From contig NZ_BMQF01000004.1 in NCBI RefSeq assembly GCF_014647975.1, positions 1 through 64,000 on the forward strand: a stretch of DNA of 64,000 nucleotides, given 5' to 3'. How positions within the stretch are numbered: position 1 is the first letter of the stretch; each line of letters starts with the position of its first letter. The notes beneath the pieces were generated by a model. That model saw only the letters and a list, made by a program, of their open reading frames with translations. It made no database searches and was not told where the DNA came from. Of this stretch, positions 34,005-43,521 are shown piece by piece. Position numbers and translations under genes: made by a program. Source of the stretch: Streptomyces fumigatiscleroticus. GTDB taxonomy: Bacteria; Actinomycetota; Actinomycetes; Streptomycetales; Streptomycetaceae.

Positions 34005-34784
34005 CAGATCCAGCGTCTGCCCGGTCAGGAAGCCGCTGCCCGCGTCGACGACATAGAGCAGGGTCGAGACCAGGTCGGCGGGCTCCTGGAGGCGTCGTGC
34101 GGCCCGCCGGCCGCGGACGCCGTCGGCGCCGGCCGGCCGTTCCCCGGCTACGGCGGGCAGCGGGCCGGACGCGATGGCGTTGACCGTGATGCCGTGCGGG
34201 CCCAGCGCCGCGGCCAGGGCGCGGGTGAGGCCGATGAGGCCGGTCCGGGCGGCGGCGTGGGGCACCGGGGCGGGCGGGGCGGTGCACACGGCCGGGGAGG
34301 CGATGTTGACGATGCGGCCCCAGCCGGCCGCCTTGAGGTAGGGCAGCGCGAGCCGGGTCACCAGGAACGGTGCCTCCAGGCCGGCGCGCAGGGTGCGGCG
34401 CAGGTCCTCGACGCTGGTGTCCTCGACGCTGGTGTCCTCGACGCTGGTGCTCTCGGTGCTGATGTCCTCGGTGCTGATGTCCTGGCTGCTGATGTCCTCG
34501 GCGGCGGTGTTCTCGACGGGCCCGGCCGGGCAGGTGCCCGGAGCGTTGATCAGGACGTGCAGCGTGCCGAACCGGTCGACGGCCTGTTCCAGGGCCCGGC
34601 GCACCATGGTCTCGTCGGTGACGTCGCCCACCAGCTCCACGTAGTCCAGGACCTTGGCGGCGGTCCGTGGCTGCGGCACGAGGTCGAGCCCGGCGACCCG
34701 GTAGCCGCGTCCGGCGAGCGCGACGGCGAACTGCTGCCCGAGGCCCTGTGCCGCTCCGGTCACCAGTGCGGTAGGCGTCTCCAT
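33981..34784 (-). CDS. SDR-fold protein with degenerate active site and internal pentapeptide repeat
   Basis: A 267-residue classical short-chain dehydrogenase fold: NAD(P) motif TGAAQGLGQQ at residue 9, a degenerate NNAG motif (INAPG near 80) and the segment GRIVNIAS holding S163. The catalytic Tyr and Lys positions are His176 and Arg180 (PHAAARTGLIGLTR), so normal SDR chemistry is unlikely. Residues 95-128 are a tandem of 5-residue units of the form xEDxS, inserted after the NNAG region. The start METPTAL is the family start. The gene may be a decaying or neofunctionalised enzyme; it is not frameshifted. Confidence 0.75.
   Translation of the reverse strand: METPTALVTGAAQGLGQQFAVALAGRGYRVAGLDLVPQPRTAAKVLDYVELVGDVTDETMVRRALEQAVDRFGTLHVLINAPGTCPAGPVENTAAEDISSQDISTEDISTESTSVEDTSVEDTSVEDLRRTLRAGLEAPFLVTRLALPYLKAAGWGRIVNIASPAVCTAPPAPVPHAAARTGLIGLTRALAAALGPHGITVNAIASGPLPAVAGERPAGADGVRGRRAARRLQEPADLVSTLLYVVDAGSGFLTGQTLDLSGGPSCG
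34401..34502. repeat. 15-bp in-frame tandem repeat inside the SDR gene
   Basis: About seven units of 15 bases, including runs of CTCGACGCTGGTGTC on the plus strand, encode repeating Asp-Ile-Ser and Val-Glu-Asp-Thr-Ser peptides. Because the period is a multiple of three, unit number can change without breaking the frame. Confidence 0.85.
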
Positions 34785-34893
34785 GGAGCCCGAGTGTGAC
34801 GATCCCCCAGGTGTGCGGCAAGGGTGCGTTTTCCGCACCGGCGGGCGGGGCCGGCGTACCGTCGGGCGGTGCGCCGGCCCGCTCCCGTGCCGC

Positions 34894-37071
34894 TCAGCGG
34901 CCGTCCGTGAAGACCTCGCCCCGCTCGGCCTTCTCCACCAGCAGCGCGGGCGGCGTGAACCGGTCGCCGTAGCGCTCGGCCAGCTCCCGCGCGCGGGCGA
35001 CGAAACCGGGCAGTCCGCCGTCGTAGCCGTTGATGTACTGGAGCACGCCGCCGGTCCAGCCGGGGAAGCCGATGCCCATGATGGAGCCGATGTTGGCGTC
35101 GGCGACGGAGGTCAGGACGCCCTCCTGAAGCAGCCGCACGGTGTCGAGCGCCTCGGAGAAGAGCATGCGCTCCTGCATGTCCCGGAACGGGATCTCGTGT
35201 CCGGGCCGGGTGAAGTGCTCGCGCAGTCCCGGCCAGAGACCGGCCCGCCTGCCGTCCTCGCCGTAGTCGTAGAACCCGGCGCCGCCGCTGCGGCCGGTGC
35301 GGCCGAACTCGTCCACCATGCGGTCCACGACGGCCTCGGCGGGGTGCGGGGTCCAGGTGCCGCCGGCGTCCTCCACCGCCCGCTTCGTCTCCTGGCGGAT
35401 CTTGCGCGGCAGGGTGAGCGTCAGCTCGTCCATCAGGGACAGCACCTTGGCCGGGTAGCCGGCCTGGGCCGCCGCCTGCTCCACCGACGCGGGCTCGATG
35501 CCCTCGCCGACCATGGCCACGCCCTCGTTGATGAAGTGGCCGATGACGCGGGAGGTGAAGAAGCCGCGGGAGTCGTTGACGACGATCGGCGTCTTGTTGA
35601 TCTGCCGCACCAGGTCGAAGGCGCGGGCCAGGGCCTCCTCACCCGTGCCCCCGCCCTTGATGATCTCCACCAGCGGCATCTTGTCGACGGGCGAGAAGAA
35701 GTGCAGCCCGATGAAGTCGCTCTGGCGCTGCACGCCCTCGGCGAGCGTGGTGATGGGCAGGGTGGAGGTGTTGGAGCACAGCAGCGCGTCGTCCGCGACG
35801 ACCTGCTCGACCTCCTGGAACACCTTGTGCTTGAGCGCCGGGTCCTCGAAGACGGCCTCGATGACCGCGTCGCAGCCCGCGAGGTCCTGCACATCGGCGG
35901 TGGGCGTGATCCGCGCCAGCAGCGCGTCCGCCTTCTCCTGGGTGGTACGGCCCCGGGAGACGGCCTTGGCGCACAGCTTCTCCGAGTAGGCCTTGCCCTT
36001 GAGGGCGGCCTCCAGGGAGACGTCCTTCAGGACGACGTCGATGCCCGCGCGGGCGCACGAGTAGGCGATGCCCGCGCCCATCATCCCGGCGCCGAGCACG
36101 GCGGCCCTGCGGACCTTGCGGGGCTCGATGCCCCGCGGCCGGTTGGCGCCGGAGTTGACGGCCTGGAGGTCGAAGAAGAACGCCTGGATCATGTTCTTCG
36201 ACGTCTGCCCGGCCGCCAGCTCCACGAAGTAGCGGGCCTCGATGACCTGCGCGGTCTCGAAGTCGACCTGGGAGCCCTCGACGGCGGCGGCGAGGATGTT
36301 GCGCGGGGCCGGGTAGGGGGCGCCGTTGGTCTGCTTGCGCAGGTTGGCCGGGAACGCGGGCAGGTTGGCGGCGAACTTGGGGTTGGCCGGGGTGCCGCCG
36401 GGGATGCGGTAGCCGGGCCGGTCCCAGGGCTGCTGCGACTCGGGGTGGGCGTCGATGAAGGCGCGGGCCTTGGCGAGCAGCTCCTCGCGGCTCTCGGCCA
36501 CCTCGTCGACCAGGCCGTTGTCCAGGGCCCGGCGCGGGGTGTACTGGGTGCCCTGGAGCAGCACCTTCAGCAGCGCGTCCGTGATGCCGAGCAGGCGTAC
36601 GGTGCGGACGACGCCGCCGCCTCCGGGGAGCAGGCCGAGGGTGACCTCGGGCAGGCCGATCTTGGAGCCGGGGGCGTCGAGGGCGACGCGGTGGTGGCAG
36701 GCGAGAGCGATCTCGTAGCCGCCGCCGAGCGCCGCGCCGTTGATCGCGGCGACCACCGGTTTGCCGAGGGTCTCGATACGGCGCAGGTCGCGCTTGATGG
36801 CCAGGCCGCCGTCGAACAGCTCCCGGGCCGTCTCCGGGGTGACCCGGATCAGGTCGCGCAGATCGCCGCCGGCGAAGAAGGTCTTCTTGGCGGAGGTGAC
36901 GACGACTCCCCGGATGGCGTCCTTCTCGGCCTCCAGGCGGTCGGCGACGGCGGCGAGCGAGCGCCGGAACGCCTGGTTCATGGTGTTGGCGGACTGGTCG
37001 GGGTCGTCGAGGACGAGGGTGACGACGCCGGTGTCGTCCTGCTCCCAGCGGATGGTGGTGCTCTCGGTCAT
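34894..37071 (-). CDS. FadB/FadJ-type bifunctional enoyl-CoA hydratase / 3-hydroxyacyl-CoA dehydrogenase
   Basis: A 725-residue fatty-acid oxidation enzyme. Residues 1-200 are the crotonase domain, with catalytic-type Glu120 (GGGYEIALAC) and Glu142 (GLPEVTLGLLPGGGG). Residues 320-510 are the NAD domain (LGAGMMGAGIAYSCA near 327) and the rest is the C-terminal 3HCDH dimer domain, with HFFSPVDKMPLVEII containing the dehydrogenase His. It hydrates and oxidises acyl-CoA intermediates. GGAGA lies 7 bases before the ATG. It is the last gene of a CaiB-like, thiolase, FadB operon, 50 bases past the thiolase. Confidence 0.95.
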   Translation of the reverse strand: MTESTTIRWEQDDTGVVTLVLDDPDQSANTMNQAFRRSLAAVADRLEAEKDAIRGVVVTSAKKTFFAGGDLRDLIRVTPETARELFDGGLAIKRDLRRIETLGKPVVAAINGAALGGGYEIALACHHRVALDAPGSKIGLPEVTLGLLPGGGGVVRTVRLLGITDALLKVLLQGTQYTPRRALDNGLVDEVAESREELLAKARAFIDAHPESQQPWDRPGYRIPGGTPANPKFAANLPAFPANLRKQTNGAPYPAPRNILAAAVEGSQVDFETAQVIEARYFVELAAGQTSKNMIQAFFFDLQAVNSGANRPRGIEPRKVRRAAVLGAGMMGAGIAYSCARAGIDVVLKDVSLEAALKGKAYSEKLCAKAVSRGRTTQEKADALLARITPTADVQDLAGCDAVIEAVFEDPALKHKVFQEVEQVVADDALLCSNTSTLPITTLAEGVQRQSDFIGLHFFSPVDKMPLVEIIKGGGTGEEALARAFDLVRQINKTPIVVNDSRGFFTSRVIGHFINEGVAMVGEGIEPASVEQAAAQAGYPAKVLSLMDELTLTLPRKIRQETKRAVEDAGGTWTPHPAEAVVDRMVDEFGRTGRSGGAGFYDYGEDGRRAGLWPGLREHFTRPGHEIPFRDMQERMLFSEALDTVRLLQEGVLTSVADANIGSIMGIGFPGWTGGVLQYINGYDGGLPGFVARARELAERYGDRFTPPALLVEKAERGEVFTDGR

Positions 37072-37121
37072 GACAGGGTCTCCGTAGAAGAAGTCTGAAG
37101 TCTGGTGGTTCCGCCGGGTTC

Positions 37122-38336
37122 TCAGACGCGCTCGACGATCGTGGCGACGCCCATGCCGCCGCCCACGCAGAGCGTGGCCAGGCCGTACCGCTTGTCCTGG
37201 CGCTCCAGCTCGTCCACGAGCGTGCCGAGGATCATCGCGCCGGTCGCGCCGAGGGGGTGGCCGAGCGCGATGGCGCCGCCGTTGACGTTGACCTTGTCCA
37301 GCGACAGGCCCATGTCCTTGGCGAAGCGCAGCACGACCGCCGCGAACGCCTCGTTGATCTCGACCAGGTCGATGTCGTCGATGGTCAGCCCGGCCTTGGC
37401 GAGCGCCTTGCGGGTGGCCGGGGCGGGACCGGTGAGCATGATGGTGGGCTCGGAGCCGGACACGGCGGCGGAGACGATCCGCGCGCGCGGGGTGAGCCCG
37501 TAGCGCTCGCCGGTCTCCTTCGACCCGATCGCGACGAGGGAGGCGCCGTCGACGATGCCGGAGGAGTTGCCCGCGTGGTGGACGTGGTCGATCTTCTCGA
37601 CCCAGTGGTACTTCTGGAGCGCGACGGCGTCGAAGCCGCCCAGTTCGCCGATGTCCGCGAAGGACGGCTTGAGCTTCGCCAGGGAGTCGGCGGTGGTGCC
37701 GGGGCGCAGATGCTCGTCGTGGTCGAGGACGACCAGGCCGTTGCGGTCCTTCACCGGCACGACGGACCGCGCGAAGCGGCCCTCCTTCCAGGCGGTGGCC
37801 GCCCGCTCCTGGGACAGCGCCGCGTACTCGTCCACGTCCCGCCGGGAGAAGCCCTCCAGGGTGGCGATCAGGTCGGCACCGATGCCCTGGGGCACGAAGT
37901 TGGTGGCGATGTTGGTCATCGGGTCGTTGAACCAGGCACCGCCGTCCGAGGCCATCGGCACCCGCGACATGGACTCCACGCCGCCCGCCAGGACCAGGTC
38001 CTCCCAACCCGAACGGATCTTGGCGGCGGCCAGGTTGACGGCCTCCAGACCCGAGGCGCAGAAGCGGTTCTCCTGGACGCCGGCCACCGTGTCCGGCAGC
38101 CCGGCGGCGATGGCGGCGATCCGGGCGATGTCGGAGCCCTGGTCGCCCACCGGGCCGACCACGCCGAGCACCACGTCGTCGATCGCGGCCGGGTCCAGCC
38201 CGGGGAAGCGGGCGCGGATCTCGTGCAGCAGGCCGACGACCAGGTCGACGGGCTTGGTGCCGTGCAGGGCGCCGTTCGCCTTGCCGCGCCCGCGCGGGGT
38301 GCGGATCGCGTCGTACACGTACGCTTCGGTGCTCAC
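37122..38336 (-). CDS. acetyl-CoA C-acyltransferase (thiolase, FadA-type)
   Basis: A 404-residue thiolase cleaving 3-ketoacyl-CoA in beta-oxidation. The nucleophile Cys is in [12 protein letters not shown] near 93, the catalytic His in GHPLGATGA near 355 and the second Cys in CVGGGMG near 390. The GTG start has AAAGG seven bases upstream and lies 3 bases past the CoA-transferase gene. It partners the FadB-type gene downstream to form a degradative thiolase complex. Confidence 0.95.
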   Translation of the reverse strand: MSTEAYVYDAIRTPRGRGKANGALHGTKPVDLVVGLLHEIRARFPGLDPAAIDDVVLGVVGPVGDQGSDIARIAAIAAGLPDTVAGVQENRFCASGLEAVNLAAAKIRSGWEDLVLAGGVESMSRVPMASDGGAWFNDPMTNIATNFVPQGIGADLIATLEGFSRRDVDEYAALSQERAATAWKEGRFARSVVPVKDRNGLVVLDHDEHLRPGTTADSLAKLKPSFADIGELGGFDAVALQKYHWVEKIDHVHHAGNSSGIVDGASLVAIGSKETGERYGLTPRARIVSAAVSGSEPTIMLTGPAPATRKALAKAGLTIDDIDLVEINEAFAAVVLRFAKDMGLSLDKVNVNGGAIALGHPLGATGAMILGTLVDELERQDKRYGLATLCVGGGMGVATIVERV

Positions 38337-38339
38337 AGA

Positions 38340-39551
38340 TCAGCCTTTCGGGGAGGACGGAGAGGACGGAGAGGGCGGGAACGGATCGGACGGCGGGGCT
38401 GCGGCGGTGTCCTCGCGGCCGTCGCCCTCCAGGAGTGCGGGCACGCCCCAGTCGCGGGCCACGTCCGCCGTGTCGGCACCCGGCCGGGCGGGGCCGGTGC
38501 GCACGCTGGCGGGGGTGGCGGAGAAGCGGGGCGCGGGGGCCGGCTGGGTGATGCCGCCGTGGTCGGTGAAGGTGGAGCGGGCGGCCAGGTGGGGGTGGTG
38601 CGGAGCCTCGCGCAGGGAGAGCACGGGGGCCACGCAGGCGTCGGAGCCCTCGAAGACGGCCGTCCACTCCTCGCGCGTACGGGTGCGGAAGCGGGCCGCG
38701 ACCGCCTCGCGCAGCTCGGGCCAGCGGGCGACGTCGGCGCGGTCCGGCGCCGTCTCCGCGAGGCCGAGCAGCCGGACGAACTCGGCGTAGAACTGCGGTT
38801 CCAGGGCGCCGACCGCCATGGCCCGGCCGTCGGACGTCTCGTAGGTGCCGTAGAAGGGGCAGCCGCCGTCGAGGAGGTTGGCGGCGCGCCGGTCCTGCCA
38901 GGCGCCGGCCGCGAGCATGCCGTGGATCATCGAGGCGAGATGGGCGGCGCCGTCCACGATGGCGGCGTCGACCACCTGCCCGGCGCCGGTCGCGCGCGCG
39001 TGGTGCAGGGCGGCGAGGACGCCGACGACCAGGTAGAGCGAGCCGCCCGCGTAGTCGCCGATCAGGTTGGCGGGCACGGCCGGCGGCCCGTCCGGCGGGC
39101 CGATCAGCCCCAGGGTGCCGGTCGGCGCGATGTAGGAGATGTCGTGGCCGGCGCGGTGGGCGAGGGGGCCCTCCTGGCCCCAGCCGGTCATCCGGCCGTA
39201 GACGAGCCGCGGGTTGCGGGCGTGGCAGTGGCCGGGGCCGACGCCGAGGCGCTCGGCGACGCCGGGCCGGTAGCCCTCGATGAGGATGTCGGCGCGTGCG
39301 GCGAGGTCCAGGACGCGGGCGGGGCCGTCCGGGGCCTTCAGGTCGACGATCACGGACCGCTTGTTGCGGTTGGTGACGTCGTGGTCGGGGTCGACGGCGA
39401 GTGGCGCGCCGCCGGGGCGGTCGACGCGCACCACGTCGGCGCCGAGGTCGGCCAGGAGCATGGCGGCGAACGGGCCGGGACCGATGCCGGCCAGCTCGAC
39501 CACGCGCACCCCGGTGAGGGGACCGTGCGCGGGTGTGGGTGCCGTCGTCAT
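38340..39551 (-). CDS. CaiB/BaiF family CoA-transferase (alpha-methylacyl-CoA racemase-like)
   Basis: A 403-residue class III CoA-transferase/racemase. GVRVVELAGIGPGPFAAMLLADLGADVVRVDRPGG is the family opening (here given in parts), ANLIGDYAGGSLYLVVGVLAAL is a core motif and the Asp in GDYAGG is the conserved catalytic residue. The sequence around GIGPGPFAAM fits alpha-methylacyl-CoA racemases, which allow beta-oxidation of branched fatty acids. As first gene of the operon with thiolase and FadB, a role in branched-acyl or sterol-chain breakdown is plausible. The C-terminal 20 residues are Ser/Pro-rich. Confidence 0.88.
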   Translation of the reverse strand: MTTAPTPAHGPLTGVRVVELAGIGPGPFAAMLLADLGADVVRVDRPGGAPLAVDPDHDVTNRNKRSVIVDLKAPDGPARVLDLAARADILIEGYRPGVAERLGVGPGHCHARNPRLVYGRMTGWGQEGPLAHRAGHDISYIAPTGTLGLIGPPDGPPAVPANLIGDYAGGSLYLVVGVLAALHHARATGAGQVVDAAIVDGAAHLASMIHGMLAAGAWQDRRAANLLDGGCPFYGTYETSDGRAMAVGALEPQFYAEFVRLLGLAETAPDRADVARWPELREAVAARFRTRTREEWTAVFEGSDACVAPVLSLREAPHHPHLAARSTFTDHGGITQPAPAPRFSATPASVRTGPARPGADTADVARDWGVPALLEGDGREDTAAAPPSDPFPPSPSSPSSPKG

Positions 39552-39749
39552 CCAGTCCCCTGTCCTGCGGCGCCTTGTGACACAACCGATGTAACACCGG
39601 TGATGCTAGGAACGTGTTCCACCGGGCACAAGACCTGGGCGAGCAAGCGCTTAGCCCAGTCGCGCCACCGGGCCCGTCGTCGCGCGCCGCGCTTCTCACG
39701 CTAGCCTCACCCGGCGACAACGGCGCGTGCTGCGAAACCAAGGGGTGTC

Positions 39750-40928
39750 ATGAGCAGGCTGAAGAAGGCGGACCGCCCGTACGACATCGTGCTCTTCGGG
39801 GCCACGGGCTTCGTCGGCGAACTCACCGCCGGCTACCTCGCCGCCCACGCGCCGGACGGGCTGCGCTGGGCGCTCGCCGGCCGCAGCGAGGAGAAACTGG
39901 CGCGGCTGCGCGAACGGCTGCCGGGCGGACCGGACATCGGCGTGCTCACGGCCGATGTCTCCGACCCGGCCTCGCTGCGCCGGCTCGCCGGGCACGCGCG
40001 CGTGGTGGCCACGACGGTGGGCCCCTATGTGGCGCACGGGGAGGAGCTCGTCGCCGCCTGCGCGGACACCGGGACCGACTATCTCGACCTCACGGGCGAG
40101 CCGGAGTTCGTGGACCTGATGTACGTCCGCTACGACGCCCGCGCGCGGGAGACCGGCGCCCGGCTGGTGCACGCCTGCGGTTTCGACTCCGTGCCGCACG
40201 ACCTGGGGGCGTACTTCACGGTCCGGCAGCTGCCGGAGGGGGTGCCGCTGACGGTGGACGCCTTCGTGACCGTGCACGCCGCCTTCTCGGGCGGCACGTT
40301 CGCCTCCGCGCTGGGCCAGTTCTCCCGCGCGCGGCAGCTGCGGGCCGCCGCGCGGGACCGCCGGCGGCACGAGCCGCGGCTGGTGGGGCGCCGGGCGACG
40401 ACACCGGCGGGCGCGCCGAGGTTCGCGGGGGAGGTCGGCGCCTGGGCGCTGCCGCTGCCGACCATCGACCCGCAGATCGTGCGCCGCTCCGCACAGCGCC
40501 TGGAGCGCTACGGCCCCGACTTCCGCTACCGGCACTACGCGGCCGTACCGCGGCTGCCGGTCGCGGTGGGCGGGGTGGCGGCCGTGGGGGCGCTGGTGGC
40601 GGCGGCCCAGCTGCCGCCGGCCCGGCGCCGACTGGCCGGGCTGCTCAGGTCCGGGGACGGGCCGAGCGCCGAGAAGCGGGCGAAGAGCTGGTTCCGGGTC
40701 CGCTTCGTGGGCGAGGGCGGCGGGCGGCGGGTCTTCACCGAGGTCGCGGGCGGCGACCCGGGGTACGACGAGACGGCGAAGATCTTCGCCGAGGCGGCGA
40801 TGTCCCTGGCCCTCGACGACCTGCCGGTGACGTCCGGGCAGGTCACGACGGCGGTGGCGATGGGGGACGCGCTGACCGGGCGGCTGCGTGCGGCCGGCAT
40901 CCGCTTCCGGGTCGCGGCGACGCGCTGA
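39750..40928 (+). CDS. saccharopine dehydrogenase-like / trans-acting enoyl reductase-like protein
   Basis: A 392-residue Rossmann-fold protein, opening [52 protein letters not shown] is the conserved core (in parts) of the saccharopine-dehydrogenase-like family that includes mycobacterial trans-acting enoyl reductases. A hydrophobic stretch near 268-290 ([22 protein letters not shown]) may contact membrane or lipid. Likely acts on lipid or polyketide-type substrates; not lysine metabolism. AGGGG lies 4-5 bases before the ATG. Divergent from the CoA-transferase operon. Confidence 0.85.
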   Translation: MSRLKKADRPYDIVLFGATGFVGELTAGYLAAHAPDGLRWALAGRSEEKLARLRERLPGGPDIGVLTADVSDPASLRRLAGHARVVATTVGPYVAHGEELVAACADTGTDYLDLTGEPEFVDLMYVRYDARARETGARLVHACGFDSVPHDLGAYFTVRQLPEGVPLTVDAFVTVHAAFSGGTFASALGQFSRARQLRAAARDRRRHEPRLVGRRATTPAGAPRFAGEVGAWALPLPTIDPQIVRRSAQRLERYGPDFRYRHYAAVPRLPVAVGGVAAVGALVAAAQLPPARRRLAGLLRSGDGPSAEKRAKSWFRVRFVGEGGGRRVFTEVAGGDPGYDETAKIFAEAAMSLALDDLPVTSGQVTTAVAMGDALTGRLRAAGIRFRVAATR

Positions 40929-40937
40929 CCGGGGTCC

Positions 40938-41222
40938 TCAAGGCTGCTGCCAGACCGCGACGGTCCAGATCATGCCGCCGAGCCAGGCGAGCGTGGCCAG
41001 GACGGCGAGGAGCAGCCCGGCGATCACGGCCCGCTCGACGGGCCGGGCGGGCTGTGCGGGCTGTGCGGGCCGGGCGGGCTGTGCGGGCTGTGCGGGCCGG
41101 GCGGGCTGTGCGGGCCGGGCGGGCTGTGCGGGCCGGGCGGGCTGTGCGGGCCGGGCGCAAGGCCCGGCGGAAGGCTTGGCGGAAGGCTTGGCGGAAGGCT
41201 TGGCGGAAGGGTGCGTCGGCAT
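40938..41222 (-). CDS. 94-residue membrane protein with Pro-Ala-Gln repeat
   Basis: A small protein: N-terminal [16 protein letters not shown], then a tandem of PAQPAR-type units (about residues 22-65), then one membrane segment ([20 protein letters not shown] and a short polar end). The Lys-Pro-Ser-Ala and Pro-Ala-Gln repeats arise from tandem 9-18-base DNA units that are probably length-variable. It could be a cell-wall-spanning membrane anchor. No ribosome site is clear before the ATG. Convergent with the saccharopine-like gene, 9 bases apart. Function unknown. Confidence 0.6.
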   Translation of the reverse strand: MPTHPSAKPSAKPSAKPSAGPCARPAQPARPAQPARPAQPARPAQPAQPARPAQPAQPARPVERAVIAGLLLAVLATLAWLGGMIWTVAVWQQP

Positions 41223-41284
41223 GCGGGCCGGCCTGCCGACGCGGGCGGCACGCGCACATCCGTACGCATACTCAGGGCCCGTAC

Positions 41285-41983
41285 TCAGGCGTGCCGCCCG
41301 CTCGCCTCCCGCAGGGCGGCGCGGCACAGGGCGTCGGCCCTGCGGGTGGTCTCCGGCAGCCGGTAGGCGGGGGTGAGCGCGAGCGTGTGGGCGCAGGCGT
41401 TGCCGAGGCTCACACGGTGGCCGACGGAGACGAAGACCGGCTTGACGCCGTCCCGGGTGCGCAGGGCGCGGCCGACCTCCTCGTCGCCCGCCAGCAGCGG
41501 CGACCAACTGCCGCGCGGCGCCGGGGGGTTGTCGTGGGCGAAGGTGAAGGGGTTCTTGGCCACGCCGATGGTGGGCAGGCCGGTGAGGACGCCGAGGTGG
41601 CTGGCGAGGCCGAAGCGGCGCGGGTGGGCCAGTCCGTAGCCGTCGCAGACCACCAGGCCGGGCGGGCAGGGCAGGGCGTCGAGGGCCGCCAGCACGGTGG
41701 GGATCTCCCGGAAGGCGAGCAGGCCGGGCACGTAGGGGAAGGAGATCCGGCCCACGGCCGTGGCCTCGGCGACCACGTCGAGGCTCGCCGCGTCCAGCAC
41801 CACGGCCGCCGCGGCCACCACGTCCCGCTCGTCGTCGTAGGCCACGTCGACCCCGGTCACCTGCCCCGTCCCGGGCGGCGGGCCCGGCTCGTCCAGCACC
41901 ACCCGCTGCCGCAGCGCGTCCTGGACGGCGCGGGCCTGCTCCTCGGTCGCGGGCCAGCCCGCGGGAATTCCTACGGTCGTCAT
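41285..41983 (-). CDS. nfi: endonuclease V
   Basis: A 232-residue endonuclease V, which nicks DNA (or RNA) one phosphodiester 3' of deaminated bases such as inosine. Motifs: GVDVAYDD with the first metal-binding Asp, [12 protein letters not shown] with the catalytic Glu region, [21 protein letters not shown] with the second Asp, and [12 protein letters not shown]. Length is normal for bacterial Nfi. It is a single-gene unit on the minus strand, 62 bases upstream of the repeat-bearing membrane protein. Confidence 0.93.
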   Translation of the reverse strand: MTTVGIPAGWPATEEQARAVQDALRQRVVLDEPGPPPGTGQVTGVDVAYDDERDVVAAAAVVLDAASLDVVAEATAVGRISFPYVPGLLAFREIPTVLAALDALPCPPGLVVCDGYGLAHPRRFGLASHLGVLTGLPTIGVAKNPFTFAHDNPPAPRGSWSPLLAGDEEVGRALRTRDGVKPVFVSVGHRVSLGNACAHTLALTPAYRLPETTRRADALCRAALREASGRHA

Positions 41984-42221
41984 GGTGCTCCGACCCTAGA
42001 ACCCGTCGGCGGTGCGGGGACGGGCGGGGCCGCTTCCGCACCGGGCGCCCCGGCCGCCCCGCGCGTCACACGAGGGAAGTCGCACCTCACCGGTGTGAAT
42101 GAACGCGGTGACAGAGGTCACTCGCCTCTCGTGTGCACGGATTGGCTGATTCCGTCGTCTCTTTCCATGTCCGGTGCCGTCCGACCGGAAGTCCGTCCAG
42201 CCGTCACGAGGGAGCAAGGCG

Positions 42222-42638
42222 TTGACCACCGTCATCGAGCAGCCCGTCGAGGCACGTCTCGTCGCCGCCGCGCCGAGGATGCCGAGCATCCCCGCGACGC
42301 TGCACTACGACCCGCGCGACCCGTTCGCCGTCCGCATGACCTTCCCGGCCCCGGCCACCCTGGAGGGCGTCGAGGTCTGCTGGGCCTTCGCCCGTGAGCT
42401 GCTCGCCGCCGGTCTCGACGGCCCCGAGGGCCAGGGCGACGTACGGGTGCGGCCCTACGGGTACGACCGCACCGTCCTGGAGTTCCACGCCCCCGAGGGC
42501 ACGGCCGTCGTGCACATCCACTCGGCCGAGGTGCGCCGGTTCCTGCGGGCCACCGACGAGCTCGTGCCCGCCGGTCTGGAACATCTCCACCTCGACCTCG
42601 ACCACGACCTGGCGGAGCTGATGCGGGACGCCTGCTGA
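42222..42638 (+). CDS. ssgD: SsgA-like sporulation/cell-division protein (SsgD-type)
   Basis: A 138-residue SsgA-like protein, found only in sporulating actinomycetes and acting in septum and wall control. It contains the SALP core: PSIPATLHYDPRDPFAVRMTF, VCWAFARELLAAGLDG, GDVRVRPYG and VVHIHSAEVRRFL. N-terminal TVIEQPVEARLVAAAP is as I remember SsgD. Translation appears to start at TTG, with GGGAG about 7 bases upstream. A GTGACAGAGGTCAC near-palindrome at 42108-42121 may be an operator in its 180-base upstream region. Confidence 0.88.
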   Translation: MTTVIEQPVEARLVAAAPRMPSIPATLHYDPRDPFAVRMTFPAPATLEGVEVCWAFARELLAAGLDGPEGQGDVRVRPYGYDRTVLEFHAPEGTAVVHIHSAEVRRFLRATDELVPAGLEHLHLDLDHDLAELMRDAC

Positions 42639-42777
42639 GCGCTCCGCCGATGGTCCGGCGCACCGTGCGCGGACCGGTCGCGGCCCCTCGCGCAGGCCCC
42701 CGCGCCCTTCGGGGCGCTGCCGTACCGCACCGGACCTCGCCGAGGACGCCGGCAGGTATCCGGCCCGGTCGTACGGC

Positions 42778-43449
42778 TCACCCGCCGGCCGGCACGGGCA
42801 CCGGCGGCACCGACGCGCCGACCGCCGTACGCAGTTCGCGCACCACCCTCGACAGGGCGGGCGACGCGTCACCGGCACGATCGGTCAGCTCCTCCACCCG
42901 CGTCCGCAGCCCCGCGCGCTCCCCCGCGGGCGGCAGCGCGCGCAGCCCGGCGGCGGCCGCCAGGACGGCCACGGCCGCGTCCCGCGCGGGCACCCGTGAG
43001 GCCGGCACCGGCCCCGTGAGGATGTGCCGGACCTCCTCGCGCAGCGCCTGGGCCGCCGCGGTCCGCCGCAGGGTGTGGTCCACGGACGGGAAGACCCCGA
43101 GGACCCGTTTCCGCTCGGCCCGCAGGAACCCCTCGGCCACCAGCTGTTCGCGCACGGCGTCGAGTGTGACGCGGGCCCGCAGCGTGACCCAGGTCCGCCA
43201 CCGGTGCGGGAACGACTCGCCGACCAGCTCCAGCAGCCCGTCGAGCACCGGGTCCCCGGTGTGCGCGTCCGGGTCGGCCGGTGTGGCGATGCCGTCGTCG
43301 TCGGCGAGCAGCCCGCGCCGGGCCAGTTCGGTGAGGGCGCCGGCCCGCACCAGGTGGTGCAGGTGCGGGGCGCCGGTGGCCTCCCGGCCCGCGCTGTCCC
43401 AGGCGAGCAGGTGGAGCCGGGCCGGCAGCGAGAGCGGGCCGTCGGGCAC
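42778..43449 (-). CDS. GOLPH3/VPS74-family protein (GPP34)
   Basis: A 223-residue helical protein of the GPP34 family: starts PLSLPARLHLLAWDSAGREA, has GALTELARRGLLADDDG and LDAVREQLVAEGFLRAERKRVLGVFP. The eukaryotic relatives bind phosphoinositides at the Golgi; the bacterial versions are common in Streptomyces with no settled role, perhaps at membranes. The GTG start lies near the ABC-F promoter on the other strand. No partner gene is evident. Confidence 0.85.
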   Translation of the reverse strand: MPDGPLSLPARLHLLAWDSAGREATGAPHLHHLVRAGALTELARRGLLADDDGIATPADPDAHTGDPVLDGLLELVGESFPHRWRTWVTLRARVTLDAVREQLVAEGFLRAERKRVLGVFPSVDHTLRRTAAAQALREEVRHILTGPVPASRVPARDAAVAVLAAAAGLRALPPAGERAGLRTRVEELTDRAGDASPALSRVVRELRTAVGASVPPVPVPAGG

Positions 43450-43491
43450 GGGGCACTCCTTCCGGGGGTGCGGCGGGGCGCCGGAAATGCG

Positions 43492-43521
43492 TTGACAGCC
43501 GTCCCGGGCCCCTCTTACGGT
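43492..43521 (+). promoter_or_regulatory. strong sigma-70-type promoter for the ABC-F gene
   Basis: TTGACA at 43492 and TACGGT at 43516 are separated by 18 bases, close to the actinobacterial HrdB consensus. It points toward the ABC-F gene and would give a leader of about 245 bases. Confidence 0.7.

Noticed and set aside
34894..39741. One 1615-codon minus-strand protein spanning the fatty-acid operon
   Set aside because: The FadB frame stays open upstream through the thiolase and CoA-transferase genes in a different phase; the real start is at 37071 with a ribosome site.
40888..41376. Gly/Ala/Cys-rich plus-strand frame over the Pro-Ala-Gln repeat
   Set aside because: Open only because the repeat has no stops in that phase; the minus-strand frame ends in a real membrane segment.
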